This document shows positions 55,839 to 64,000 of a stretch of 64,000 nt of DNA, in pieces. Location of the stretch: the NCBI GenBank assembly GCA_029237695.1, contig CM055272.1, forward strand, positions 35,226,791-35,290,790. Direction: 5' to 3'. Each line of letters starts with the position of its first letter. Position 1 is the first letter of the stretch. Position numbers and translations under genes: made by a program. This DNA is from Conchocele bisecta (Eukaryota; Mollusca; Bivalvia; Lucinida; Thyasiridae). Under the pieces are notes generated by a model, which saw only the letters and a list, made by a program, of their open reading frames with translations, did not search any database and was not told where the DNA came from.

Positions 55839-56915
55839 CTATTGGTTTTTTGGCGCATTGTCCTTGGTGTTTTTTGGCGCATTGTCCTTGGTGGCGCCAT
55901 CGCTTAACTGGCGAGGGTGTCGAAATTTACAAGATGTGCCAAACGGGCAGGCACCTTTCGCCTTGAAGATTTTGCAGTCTTCTTTCCTTTCCGGTGCTGG
56001 TCCCCTGACTGACTCCTGTCCATGTACCGTCTGGCGTCGTTTGGGAGTGAGCAGTTGTAACTCCATATGTGGAGTGAAGGTTCCCCATTTGAACTGGTGT
56101 TCCGCTTGCATCTCCCGGTAGTGGAAATCGAAGTCCAGCACGCTATGCCACTCGTATTTCTCAGCAAATTCGAATATTTTTGCTGTGTACGCCAGGTAAT
56201 ACTCCATGTCTGGCCGAGGCAACTGTACTGTCTGTAATAGATGGTTGAGTACCCGGCGGTTTGATGCACCCCATTCCTCGATATAAATCCCAGCATATGG
56301 GTGATCATCCTCGCATTTGATGAGAAAACGCTCACTGTCCGGGCCGCTTGTTTTCATCACGAAATCCTTCCGCCTGCTCTAACGTCGACGTTTAGCCTTT
56401 TCCGTCAGGAACTGTGTCACGTGCACAGCTTTGCGAGACTGTGACTTCATAGTCAATATTGTTCGCGGATCGACTGTAGATGTAGGGTTTTCAGTCGCAT
56501 GTACGGGTACCCTAACAACAGGGGGTGGGACATTCCCAGACAGCAACTCATCTAGTCGCTTACCTGCGTCATTTAGGCCGATCGTTTGTGCCCGGATGTC
56601 CTTGATCGTAATGTCGTCGTCGACATGGTTGACGGCACTGACTGGCGTCTGATCGTCGTCGACGGTCGCCGGTTTCTGGAGATCACATATAGCGGCCATG
56701 ATCAGCTTATATTGACCCATCGTAAATCCAAGTTCCTTCACATCCCGTACTTCCAACAATACAATCGCTTTCCTTGTCGTTAATTCCTCCTTTTTCAGAA
56801 CTATCACAGATTTCCTCATTAAACCACATTCTGCGGCCCATGCATCGAAATCAAACGAGTCCGTTTCTTCCGTCAACACAATGTCCACATGGTCATCACT
56901 GATATCGGTTGCCAT
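55839..56915 (-). pseudogene. Gag-like protein with SAM-like N-terminus and CCCH zinc finger, one nonsense codon
   Basis: One frame from the ATG at 56913-56915 to the TAG at 55839-55841, broken by an in-frame TAG at 56379-56381. The N-terminal region has an acidic stretch, then the helical LKKEELTTRKAI / ELGFTMGQYKLIMAA segment, which is SAM-like. The middle has EWGASNRRVLNHLLQTVQLP, and the C-terminal part a nucleic-acid-binding CCCH finger (CKIFKAKGACPFGTSCKFRH, spacing C-8-C-5-C-3-H). Its last codons lie in a 24-bp tandem duplication containing the slippery heptamer. Confidence 0.85.
55845..55875 (-). promoter_or_regulatory. Candidate -1 ribosomal frameshift site at the gag/RT overlap
   Basis: The heptamer A AAA AAC is in the gag zero frame at 55845-55851, immediately before the gag TAG, and again at 55869-55875 through a 24-bp duplication. 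Slipping back one base enters exactly the RT frame. This is one of the strongest known retroviral slippery sequences. A downstream pseudoknot was not tested. Confidence 0.6.
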
Positions 56916-57355
56916 TGTAATATATGGTCCAGAACATTAAACTATTGGTAATACACACAATAAATTATATAAACCGCAAACAAAACGAAGCCACTCCGCG
57001 CGTGGGCTCTGCTAATGCGCGACTGACCAGTGGCGGCGGTGCCAAGTTTACCGCCAAAAAGCCAGTGAACCCTAATTGACCGGGGCCAAGATGGGGACGC
57101 CGCAGGTTGCTATCCCTTAAACTAAACTAACACGTTAATTGCATATAAAATCGTCAAATAAAATCAGGGAGAGGGTTTCATTTTAATATCTACGAAAACG
57201 TATCTACGTTTGGATATTTTTGGGATTTAATGTGTTTAATGTGTTTAATGGCCAAAAGGTGGCAGAAAAAACGTGGAACGAACAGTAGTATAAAGCAATT
57301 TAAGACGATTTTGTCATATCAAATTATGAGTTGTTTGTTTTCATGGTTGGCTTTG

Positions 57356-57768
57356 GTGACTGTGACTGAAGAAATGACGCTGATGGGTTTTGGATCTGCA
57401 CTATTCGCCATTCCGTCAATGAACCCGCCGCCATGCTTCTAACAAGCAATGTAGATCCGTATCAGGCTATAGTGGCCTGTTTCACCAAACTTCGTACGAC
57501 TAAAAAGTTAGTAAGTGCAACATTATGTTTATTGTAAACTTCACATTAGCAATGTTTTCTTGTAAACAATTATTGAATTTACAGTTACTGAGCATAGGCT
57601 GAATATGCAGCCTCTGCTCAATAAATGTAAATCCATCAATTGAAATTTCACGACGATCGTAAATGTGCACATACGAACGTCTTAGTGAAAGGTTCCGCTG
57701 GTATGGAGAGTGCCATTTGATCAGGATGTACACAGGTTACAGTCATATAAGCCCAATTTCTCCAACCA
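57356..57768. repeat. Family L MITE (L4) split by MITE A9
   Basis: L left arm GTGACTGTGACTGAAGAAAT and right arm CACAGGTTACAGTCATATAA ... AATTTCTCCAACC are separated by family A at 57474-57692. Confidence 0.75.
57474..57692. repeat. MITE family A (A9), nested in L4
   Basis: TGTTTCACCAAACTTCGTAC at the left. The right end is shortened (ACGTCTTAGTGAAAGG). The central palindrome is degraded. Confidence 0.75.
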
Positions 57769-58198
57769 CTTTTATATTTTTGGATTACTAATATCCTGTT
57801 ATCTCTTCTATCAACAATGTTCGATAATTAAGTGTTAAAAGCGGAAGTATATATATATATAGTGGGATAAATTGACCACAGGACACGAAACGTCCATGTT
57901 GCTAGATAGATAAAAACATGTTATGATCACAAATTGGCATTACGGAATACAACGCGTCGTGTTATTTCCAGGGTACTCGAACGGTTATCTAGTTATTCAA
58001 ATACACAAACACAGTGTTTCCACCTGATATCATAACTGGGTCAATACATGAAGTGTTTGATGATTATTATACAAATGTGCAAGTTTATAGTTATAACCAA
58101 CTGCGAAAGGCGCGTGACATGCTTTTTGCGTCTGAAGAAAAGGTAATTTAAATTTGATGAACATTTACAACGGATTTTACATTTGTAGTGTGAACCTG
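57769..58198. other. Upstream region of the GPCR, no repeat identified
   Basis: AT-rich spacer that could hold the promoter. No element was assigned. A short (TA)n run lies at 57847-57860. Confidence 0.4.
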
Positions 58199-58340
58199 GG
58201 GGCCGTTTCACTAAACTTCGTACGACTAAAATGTTCGTAAGTGCAAAATTATGTTTATTGTAAATTTCACATTAACAATGTTTTCTTGTAAACAATTATT
58301 AGATTTACATTTATTGAGCATAGGCTGCATATGCATATGC
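58199..58340. repeat. Half of a family A MITE (A10)
   Basis: Only the left arm is present, from CCGTTTCACTAAACTTCGTA to the centre GGCTGCATATGCAT, where it stops about 120 bp before the GPCR start. Confidence 0.8.
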
Positions 58341-58463
58341 ATATACCAGGACTAACCGCAACAACAAAAACAACAACAACAAAGCACGCTTACCATCTGT
58401 AGCGGAATTAGAGCAGCAGAATTAAGAACAACAACAATAACAACAACAATAAAGAGCAACACA

Positions 58464-59647
58464 ATGGAAAATACAACAAGTATTTCGACGGGATCACGCC
58501 ATCTAGCAGAGGAGATGAACAGTGACATGGCGTCAGCAGTTTTACCTGTCACCATCTTCGTTGGAATAGAGGCAGGTATGGCGTTCTTTGGCAACTTGTT
58601 AATTTTATACGTTTTTGTGTTTAAGTACCACAGTTGCAATTTCAAATATTTCGTGCTGTGTCTGTCCGTGATTGACATTACTAGCAGCTTGACAACAATA
58701 CCTGGAGAGATATTCACGCAGACGCACTGGTATGTTTATCCGTATCCAATGATTTGCAAAATAAAATCTTTCTTCAACATGTTTACTGTGGTGGCGTCCG
58801 CTCTGAGTCTTTTGGTGATAGCCGTTGACAGATTCCGGAAGGTTTGCCGCCCGTTCGCCTGGCAGATTAAGAGAAGGACAGCCATGGTTTTGTGCTTAGT
58901 TATTCTATTCATATCGACCGTCGTAGCCTTCCCGGGCGCAATCCTCTGGGGTACGCACGACGCCAATGTTACGTACAAAGGGGAGTCAGTGATCGTCACA
59001 GAATGCGAGATAGACCAGGCATACGAACACACGCACGCACCGTTCGCGTACACGGCTACTATGTCCGGCACGATAGGCATTGTCCTAGTATCTATGCTAG
59101 TACTGTATGTGTTCATTGTAAAAGCGCTCTTCAAGCGGAAATCACCAAAACGCGACGTTCAACCGACTGAAAGGGGAAACGAACCACCTACAAAGAGCAA
59201 CGTGCTGCTGGAAGTGCCAAACCTTGTGCACGTCGACTCGTCAAGTGCCATAGAATACGTACATTCCAATGCTGACGAGTTCACAACGCGTAGTATTACG
59301 GAAACGTCAAACAACGCATTGCCCGATGAAAACAAGAACCAAACTACTCAGAAACCACAGTGCAAACGATATCGAGCGACAACGACAACGGAGAGAAACG
59401 CCATTGTACGGAGAAAGACGATGATCATGCTGGTCTAACATCAGTGTTTATTATAACCACGGTTTTGTACCTAACGCTACTCTCGTGTATAGCCATGGAC
59501 GTGTTAGACAATATGTCCTACTCGGACAAAACCATGTATTTCTTCTTCTTCCGACTTTACTTCATAAACCACGCGGTCAACCCATGGGTGTACGGGTTTC
59601 TCGACCCGCATTTCCGTAAGGTGATTAAGACATGCAAGACATCATGA
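58464..59647 (+). CDS. Class A (rhodopsin-like) G-protein-coupled receptor, one frameshift before TM6
   Basis: A cell-surface receptor in a single exon. Visible are an N-terminal glycosylation site (NTT), TM1 with GN (N44), TM2 with the sodium-site D71, the disulfide pair C98 and C181, TM3 ending DRF (122-124) instead of DRY, TM4 and TM5, and a long Ser/Thr/Asn-rich third loop. The first frame stops at 59436-59438 just after RRKTMIMLV, the usual entry to TM6. TM6, TM7 with NPWVY (the NPxxY motif) and the tail continue in another frame, ending at 59647. One missing base near 59436 explains this. The ligand is not predictable; such orphan receptors are greatly expanded in molluscs. Lack of introns fits either that expansion or a retrocopy. 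Confidence 0.85.
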
Positions 59648-59740
59648 AAAGCGGTAGTTTAATTTTCCATTGGCGAAGGGTCTAATTAACCCATTGAATG
59701 ACAGTGAAACCCCTCAAACCGGACCCACGGGGAAAATATA

Positions 59741-60003
59741 TAGAGTATAGTAGGTTAGGTCCGTGAATTGGAAAAATATATGGCAAGGCTCAGGAAACGG
59801 GATGGGTGAGGCTATGTCGAGCACATCCCGTTTCCGTGCCGCGCCAGATATTTTTTCCCATTCACGTCACTAACCTACTATTCTATTTATCCCGTCAACA
59901 CCTAAAAATGGCTTTAAAATGCAAAAATAGTATTGACTGGATATCAAAAATGTTTCACGGCACTGTGTTTCACGGCACATACGCACTGTGTTGACGGGAT
60001 AAA
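59741..60003. repeat. MITE family F (F5)
   Basis: From AGAGTATAGTAGGTTAGGTC to GTTGACGGGATAAA. It lies about 90 bp after the GPCR stop. Confidence 0.8.
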
Positions 60004-60108
60004 GACGTTTGCTTAGATGTGTTTTCGCTCTTATGTATATCCGATTACAATGACGCTTCATGATTGCAAAACACTAGAATGTGTCATGAAGAGCTCAGAT
60101 ATCTGATT

Positions 60109-60181
60109 TACAGTGAAACATCTCCAAACGGGACACCCTGGGGACCTCCCAGTGTGTCCCGTTTGCCAGGGTTCCACTGTA
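60109..60181. repeat. Short palindromic repeat E4
   Basis: TACAGTGAAACATCTCCAAA with GGACACCCTGG, and the inverse ending GGTTCCACTGTA. Confidence 0.7.
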
Positions 60182-60952
60182 TATGGATAGGATAATTATG
60201 TTTCATTGATAAAGTCTGATTATTTTGATTATTTCTACATACAAAATATATGTTGTTACTACTCATTTGAACCGCTCTATTAAAAGTAGGCGCCTAGGTC
60301 ATTCAGAATTGTTCCTGGCCATGAACATAACGGACCGGATCTATGGATGGAACAGACCGACACATATAATGTTCGAAACAAAAGTATGTATTAAATAGAA
60401 TATCCACCAGCCGTTGCTGCATAGGCCAGGCCATGTAATTCGGCTGACTAACGAGTTCGGGCCGGCCTGTTAAGGTCACAGTTTGTTCTTGTCTGTTTCA
60501 TCCGAAAAATGTTCCGTTACAGTCAGAATGGACGATGTGCAACAAAACGGTCCGTATTTGTAGTCGTGAAAGAAAAGGGCCTAGTATAGCCATACTATGT
60601 ATGTCAATTAAAAAGAAATCCGCGATGACGAAGGTAAAAAGCAAATGTACGTCCGCCAGATTCGGCTACACGAATCACTAGAAGACGAGAAAAATGTGGA
60701 TACCGCCAGAGTCGATAAATACATCGCAGTGCTTGTTGTGTGTAAATAATTGGGTGGGGTATGGATAAAGGGTGAGCTGTGCATGCGTATGTTGGATATA
60801 CGTTGTGATGAATTGGTATTAGCGCATTGTAGAATATAGTATGCCCAGACCAACATGTACCCGAATTTTGTGGCTGACACGAAGGTCAACGTACACGTAA
60901 TAAGCGTAATAAGACACGCCGCGTGACGGCCAGAACATCCCTGTTAAGTAAT
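60182..60952. other. Intergenic, nothing recognised
   Basis: AT-rich spacer. A few short open frames without motifs. Confidence 0.4.
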
Positions 60953-61145
60953 TGTGGCTGTGACTGGAAATATGAGCCTCGTGGCATTTGTAACCAGTGT
61001 AGAGCCAGCTCAGCCTGCAGTCTGATCAGGATCAGCACTGATCGCAATTCAGTCAGGGAAGTACATGAGAAAACACATACACTGGTGAAACAAATATATA
61101 GTGTTATCATGCACTGGAATGCGCCAGCAGATCATGATCTAAACT
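60953..61145. repeat. Family L MITE (L5), diverged
   Basis: Begins TGTGGCTGTGACTGGAAATA. The core has TCTGATCAGGATCAGCACTG. The right arm is weak. Confidence 0.55.
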
Positions 61146-61443
61146 GGTAAAACACATACATATGGGTTATTTGCTTTGTATGTGGATATATGCACGAGTT
61201 CCGCAGCGTGCCATATCGAGCGACTTTAGGAGCACAATATCGTTTCTCGGACGAAAAAGTGGCATACAAATCAAATAACCTGAACATTTATAGTGGTGGT
61301 TTACTATTTTACGAGGTTAAACGTAGTTCCGGCACTGACGAATATGAGATCACGAGACGTCAATTTGGAAACAATATTGACGCTATGTGTTCCATTGTGT
61401 TTCAATGGCAAACGCAAGTAGGTATAGATAATATTCCTCATTC

Positions 61444-61828
61444 AAGGTGTATGATCACGTGATACTAACAACAACAACAAGTACTGAAACTTCCAGAATC
61501 CATCTGATTCAAAGTACGTATTCTTTTATATTGTCCTTATTACGTAACGGATTTTGATGAAATATGGCGCATCAAATGCGTCTTGTTAAGCTGCATTTGG
61601 TAGTCTTTGTATTTTCGCCCAAACTTCAGTCGTTTTTGCGAATAATCGATTTTCGTGTCTCGAGTATTCGCAAAAACGACATAAGTCTATGTCGAACTCC
61701 CTGGAAGACCAAATGCAGCTCATGAAGACGCGTTTGCTGCGCCATATTTCATCAAAATCAGTTGCATGTTAAGGAAAATATCAAATAATACTTACTTTGG
61801 AGTGGGCGACGTTGTTGTTGCACCTTGT
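61444..61828. repeat. Palindromic MITE family H (H3)
   Basis: AAGGTGTATGATCACGTGAT ... GTTGTTGTTGCACCTT. The inner arms around TCGTTTTTGCGAATAATCGA are conserved. Confidence 0.75.
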
Positions 61829-62090
61829 AATTTATCTAGTCAGAACCACAAACACATGTAAGCGCTGTGTGCGCTGTTCACCGTGCATAACCGTGCTCGA
61901 GAATATGGTCATTTCTTCATGAGATGTCAGCTGTGGATCTTAAACATATTTTACGGTGAATGTCCACATGCGCCACCATGTGATAATGACCCTGATTGCT
62001 CGCAATCCTCTTTGATGGGAATGACATCGTCGAAAATTTATCACTGTCAGTGATGGAAGTTCGCCGGTGCCATTACATAATGACAGACCA

Positions 62091-62321
62091 GGGGTCTTTT
62101 CACTAAACTTCGTACGACTAAAATGTTCGTAAGTGCAAATTTAGGATCGTCTGGAAATTTCTATTGATGGATTTTCATTTATGGAGCATAGGCTATGCTC
62201 AATAACTGTATATCCAACAATTGCTTATAAGAAAACATTATTAATGTGCAATTTACAGACTATCATAATTGTGCACTTTACGAACATTTTAGTCGTACGA
62301 AGTTTAGTGAAACGGCCCCCA
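62091..62321. repeat. MITE family A, shortened core (A11)
   Basis: Same shortened form and same flanks as A8. Confidence 0.85.
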
Positions 62322-62584
62322 GAATTGTGTTATTATTTCCACTTACATTGCTATAGTGTTGCCTCATACAATTACGCTATTTACATTCTCTTCATGCTAC
62401 TGAGTAAAATAAATCATTTTGTATTCTAGTGTGTTATTGTATTGTACCGACTATCAAGCTTACAACGAATGCAGATCCTGATTAGCATACCCATTCACAC
62501 AGTCGCATTAATTATAATTGCACCTACTTGCTAAAGGTATTCGGTATACTACGGTGTTCCGTTAAGGCCATCGTAATATCGCTA

Positions 62585-63068
62585 TCGGGTCGATACTACG
62601 ATAGTACGATAGTACGATACTACGATGACGACAGTACGATACTACGATGACGATAGTATGATACTACGATGACGATAGTACGATATCACGTTGACGATAG
62701 TACGATACCACGATGACGATAACGAGATACCACGACAGTACGATAGCACGTTGACGATAGTACGATACCACGATGACGATAACGAGATACCACGATAGTA
62801 CGATGACGATACTATGATATTATATCGTACTATCGTCATCGTAGTATCGTACTATCGTCATTGTAGTATCGTACTATCGTACTGTCGTGATCTCGTAGTA
62901 TCGTACTATCGTCATCGTGCTATCGTACTATCGTCATCGTAGTATCGTACTATCGTCATCGTGGTATCGTACTATCGTACTGTCGTGATCTCGTAGTATC
63001 GTACTATCGTCATCGTGCTATCGTACTATCGTCATCGTAGTATCGTACTATCGTCATCGTGGTATCGC
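62585..63068. repeat. Palindromic minisatellite
   Basis: Units such as GATACTACGATGACGATAGT run on one strand to about 62818. The complementary units (ATCGTACTATCGTCATCGTA) then run on to 63068. The centre is GATATTATATCG. The whole could fold into one long imperfect hairpin. Confidence 0.9.
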
Positions 63069-63563
63069 CTTTCGGATGGACACACGCATGCGCATTTTTT
63101 GTCTGCGAAATTGGCAGTACGCCTTAATCAAGGTGGGGGATCACGTGGTTTCCGAATGGCATGACGTCATGTATTGTAGATGTGTTTACAGTATAATCTT
63201 TGTGAAGTTATTGTAAAGAACTTTCAGAGCACCCATAAAACACATATGCCATCGTATTTGGTGCGCTACATATCATCAAAATCTGTCCCTTTGTTAGGAA
63301 GATTTTAATGAAAATCGACTGTAAAAATGACGTCACAGATTACGTCACGTCGGAAAATCGGGTTCGGAATCCACGTAATCACACACCTTGTTAATAGCAC
63401 AAACAAGAATTTCGGCGCAAACGGCGCAAACAAGATCAATTTTTAAAATATCTATCTTAAATACCTGTTAAATGAAATTAAATCAATCTAATGATGATTA
63501 TATATAAAAATACCGCCGAATTACCTCGTCATCCATTGTTTTGATGCGAATGCGCATGTCCAT
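63069..63563. other. Intergenic, nothing recognised
   Basis: It contains two TGACGTCA-type sites (63157-63168 and 63330-63350). No gene. Confidence 0.4.
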
Positions 63564-63669
63564 CAGTAGTATATGAGAGTCAAAATGATACAAGTTCCTA
63601 CGGACGGCCCCCCGCTACGCGCGGTGCCTTCCTACGGAACTTGTATCATTGTTGACTCATATACTACTC
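63564..63669. repeat. Palindromic element T
   Basis: Arms AGTAGTATATGAGAGTCAAA and its inverse, inner arms AATGATACAAGTTCCTACGG / GTAGGAACTTGTATCATT-type, around a GC-rich CCCGCTACGCGCGG loop. Confidence 0.7.
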
Positions 63670-63814
63670 GGATTTTCCCCCACTGTTCGGCGGGTATGTA
63701 TGAGAAGAATGGAAAAATATTTTTCAGCAACCACTAGAACATATATTTCCTAGAGCGGAAGGATAGGAACACCGTTGGCATGCAGTTGTAAGGATAACAA
63801 AAACAAACAGTTTT

Positions 63815-63893
63815 AGGTCAGGCCGAGATTCGAACCCACAAACCACGTCTTCATAGAGTGGCGCCTTAGCCCACACGACCACAAAGCGAAGGT
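63815..63893 (-). repeat. tRNA-derived sequence (SINE head-like)
   Basis: The minus strand shows an A-box-like TGGTCGTGTGGGCTAAGGCG and a perfect B box GGTTCGAATCT, spaced as in a class II tRNA. The acceptor arms do not pair, so it is not a tRNA gene. Pol III promoter remnants of a SINE are likely. The plus-strand sequence beyond it contains a CTATTAGAGA pair at 63904 and 63979. Confidence 0.45.
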
Positions 63894-64000
63894 GAAATAC
63901 ACCCTATTAGAGATAAGAAATCCATTGGTTATACTCAGTATATATGACAATCTGGTATAAATATTGGCAACTTACACTCTATTAGAGACAAGAATTCCAT

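Larger units (their letters stand above)
54655..57118 (-). mobile_element. DIRS-like retrotransposon copy 2, 3'-truncated
   Basis: It encodes gag then reverse transcriptase on the minus strand and shares its 5' leader (GCCGCAGGTTGCTATCCCTT, GACTGACCAGTGGCGGCGGT) with copy 1. The pol region stops in a broken RNase H domain, where the T-rich and TATAACTA repeats begin. No terminal repeats or recombinase are visible. Confidence 0.75.
61198..62553. repeat. Segmental duplicate, copy 2 (partner 27120-27935)
   Basis: The same sequence order as the 27-kb copy, with MITE H3 (61444-61828) and some extra DNA before the shared AGCTGTGGA ... TTTTACGGTGAATGTCCACA portion. It ends after GAATGCAGATCCTGATTAGC. 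Confidence 0.75.

Overview
The window looks like a stretch of repeat-rich animal genome, most likely a marine bivalve mollusc. This is an inference. The support is split host genes with GT/AG introns, a CYP26-type P450 and a rhodopsin-class receptor, and AT-rich intergenic DNA packed with short palindromic elements whose termini (for example the CAGTGAAACCTCTCTAAA and GTGGCTGTGACTGGAGAAA types) resemble repeats I associate with clam genomes. There are only two recognisable host genes. The last two coding exons of a CYP26-like cytochrome P450 lie at 413-2699, with the first exon(s) left of the window. A single-exon class A GPCR lies at 58464-59647 and carries one frameshift before TM6.

From 2.7 to 31 kb the sequence is almost entirely mobile or repetitive. 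It holds several families of palindromic MITE-like elements (called A, B, D-H, J, L-N, P, Q-S, V and W here), often nested in one another. It also holds a 48-bp minisatellite, a damaged DIRS-like retrotransposon (12.7-15.8 kb) split by a 5'-truncated non-LTR retrotransposon, a satellite of about 530 bp (18.66-21.49 kb) in which every unit carries a hairpin of 21-bp repeats, and a 2.5-kb foldback (28.17-30.70 kb).

The centre (31.55-40.06 kb) contains two degraded, near-identical Polinton/Maverick elements (endogenous adintovirus-like DNA viruses) arranged head to head. The minus-strand copy encodes, in order, a small membrane protein, the packaging ATPase, two small proteins, an integrase with a chromodomain, a second membrane protein, a penton-like minor capsid protein, a lysine-rich core protein and the start of the major capsid protein. 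The plus-strand copy starts inside the integrase, repeats the same order and continues through the major capsid protein and the adenovirus-type protease. Both copies carry nonsense, frameshift or deletion lesions, and no PolB was found.

The most unusual find is at 51.25-52.06 kb. A 169-residue protein with the two-repeat fold signature of TATA-box-binding protein, including all four DNA-kinking phenylalanines, is preceded by a small broken gene that overlaps its start codon. Beside it is a 50-bp sequence that matches the outer end of the 36-kb Polinton copy (45/50 by eye), begins with AG and has the correct orientation for a terminal inverted repeat. I infer that this Polinton family carries its own TBP-like gene next to one terminus. 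The DNA just upstream of the TBP gene (52.19-54.65 kb) holds about fourteen copies of a TATAACTA-centred AT motif.

The right end (54.65-64 kb) has a second DIRS-like copy with gag and RT separated by a textbook -1 slippery heptamer, then the GPCR, more MITEs, a segmental copy of the 27-kb region, a palindromic minisatellite at 62.6-63.07 kb and a tRNA-derived sequence near the end.
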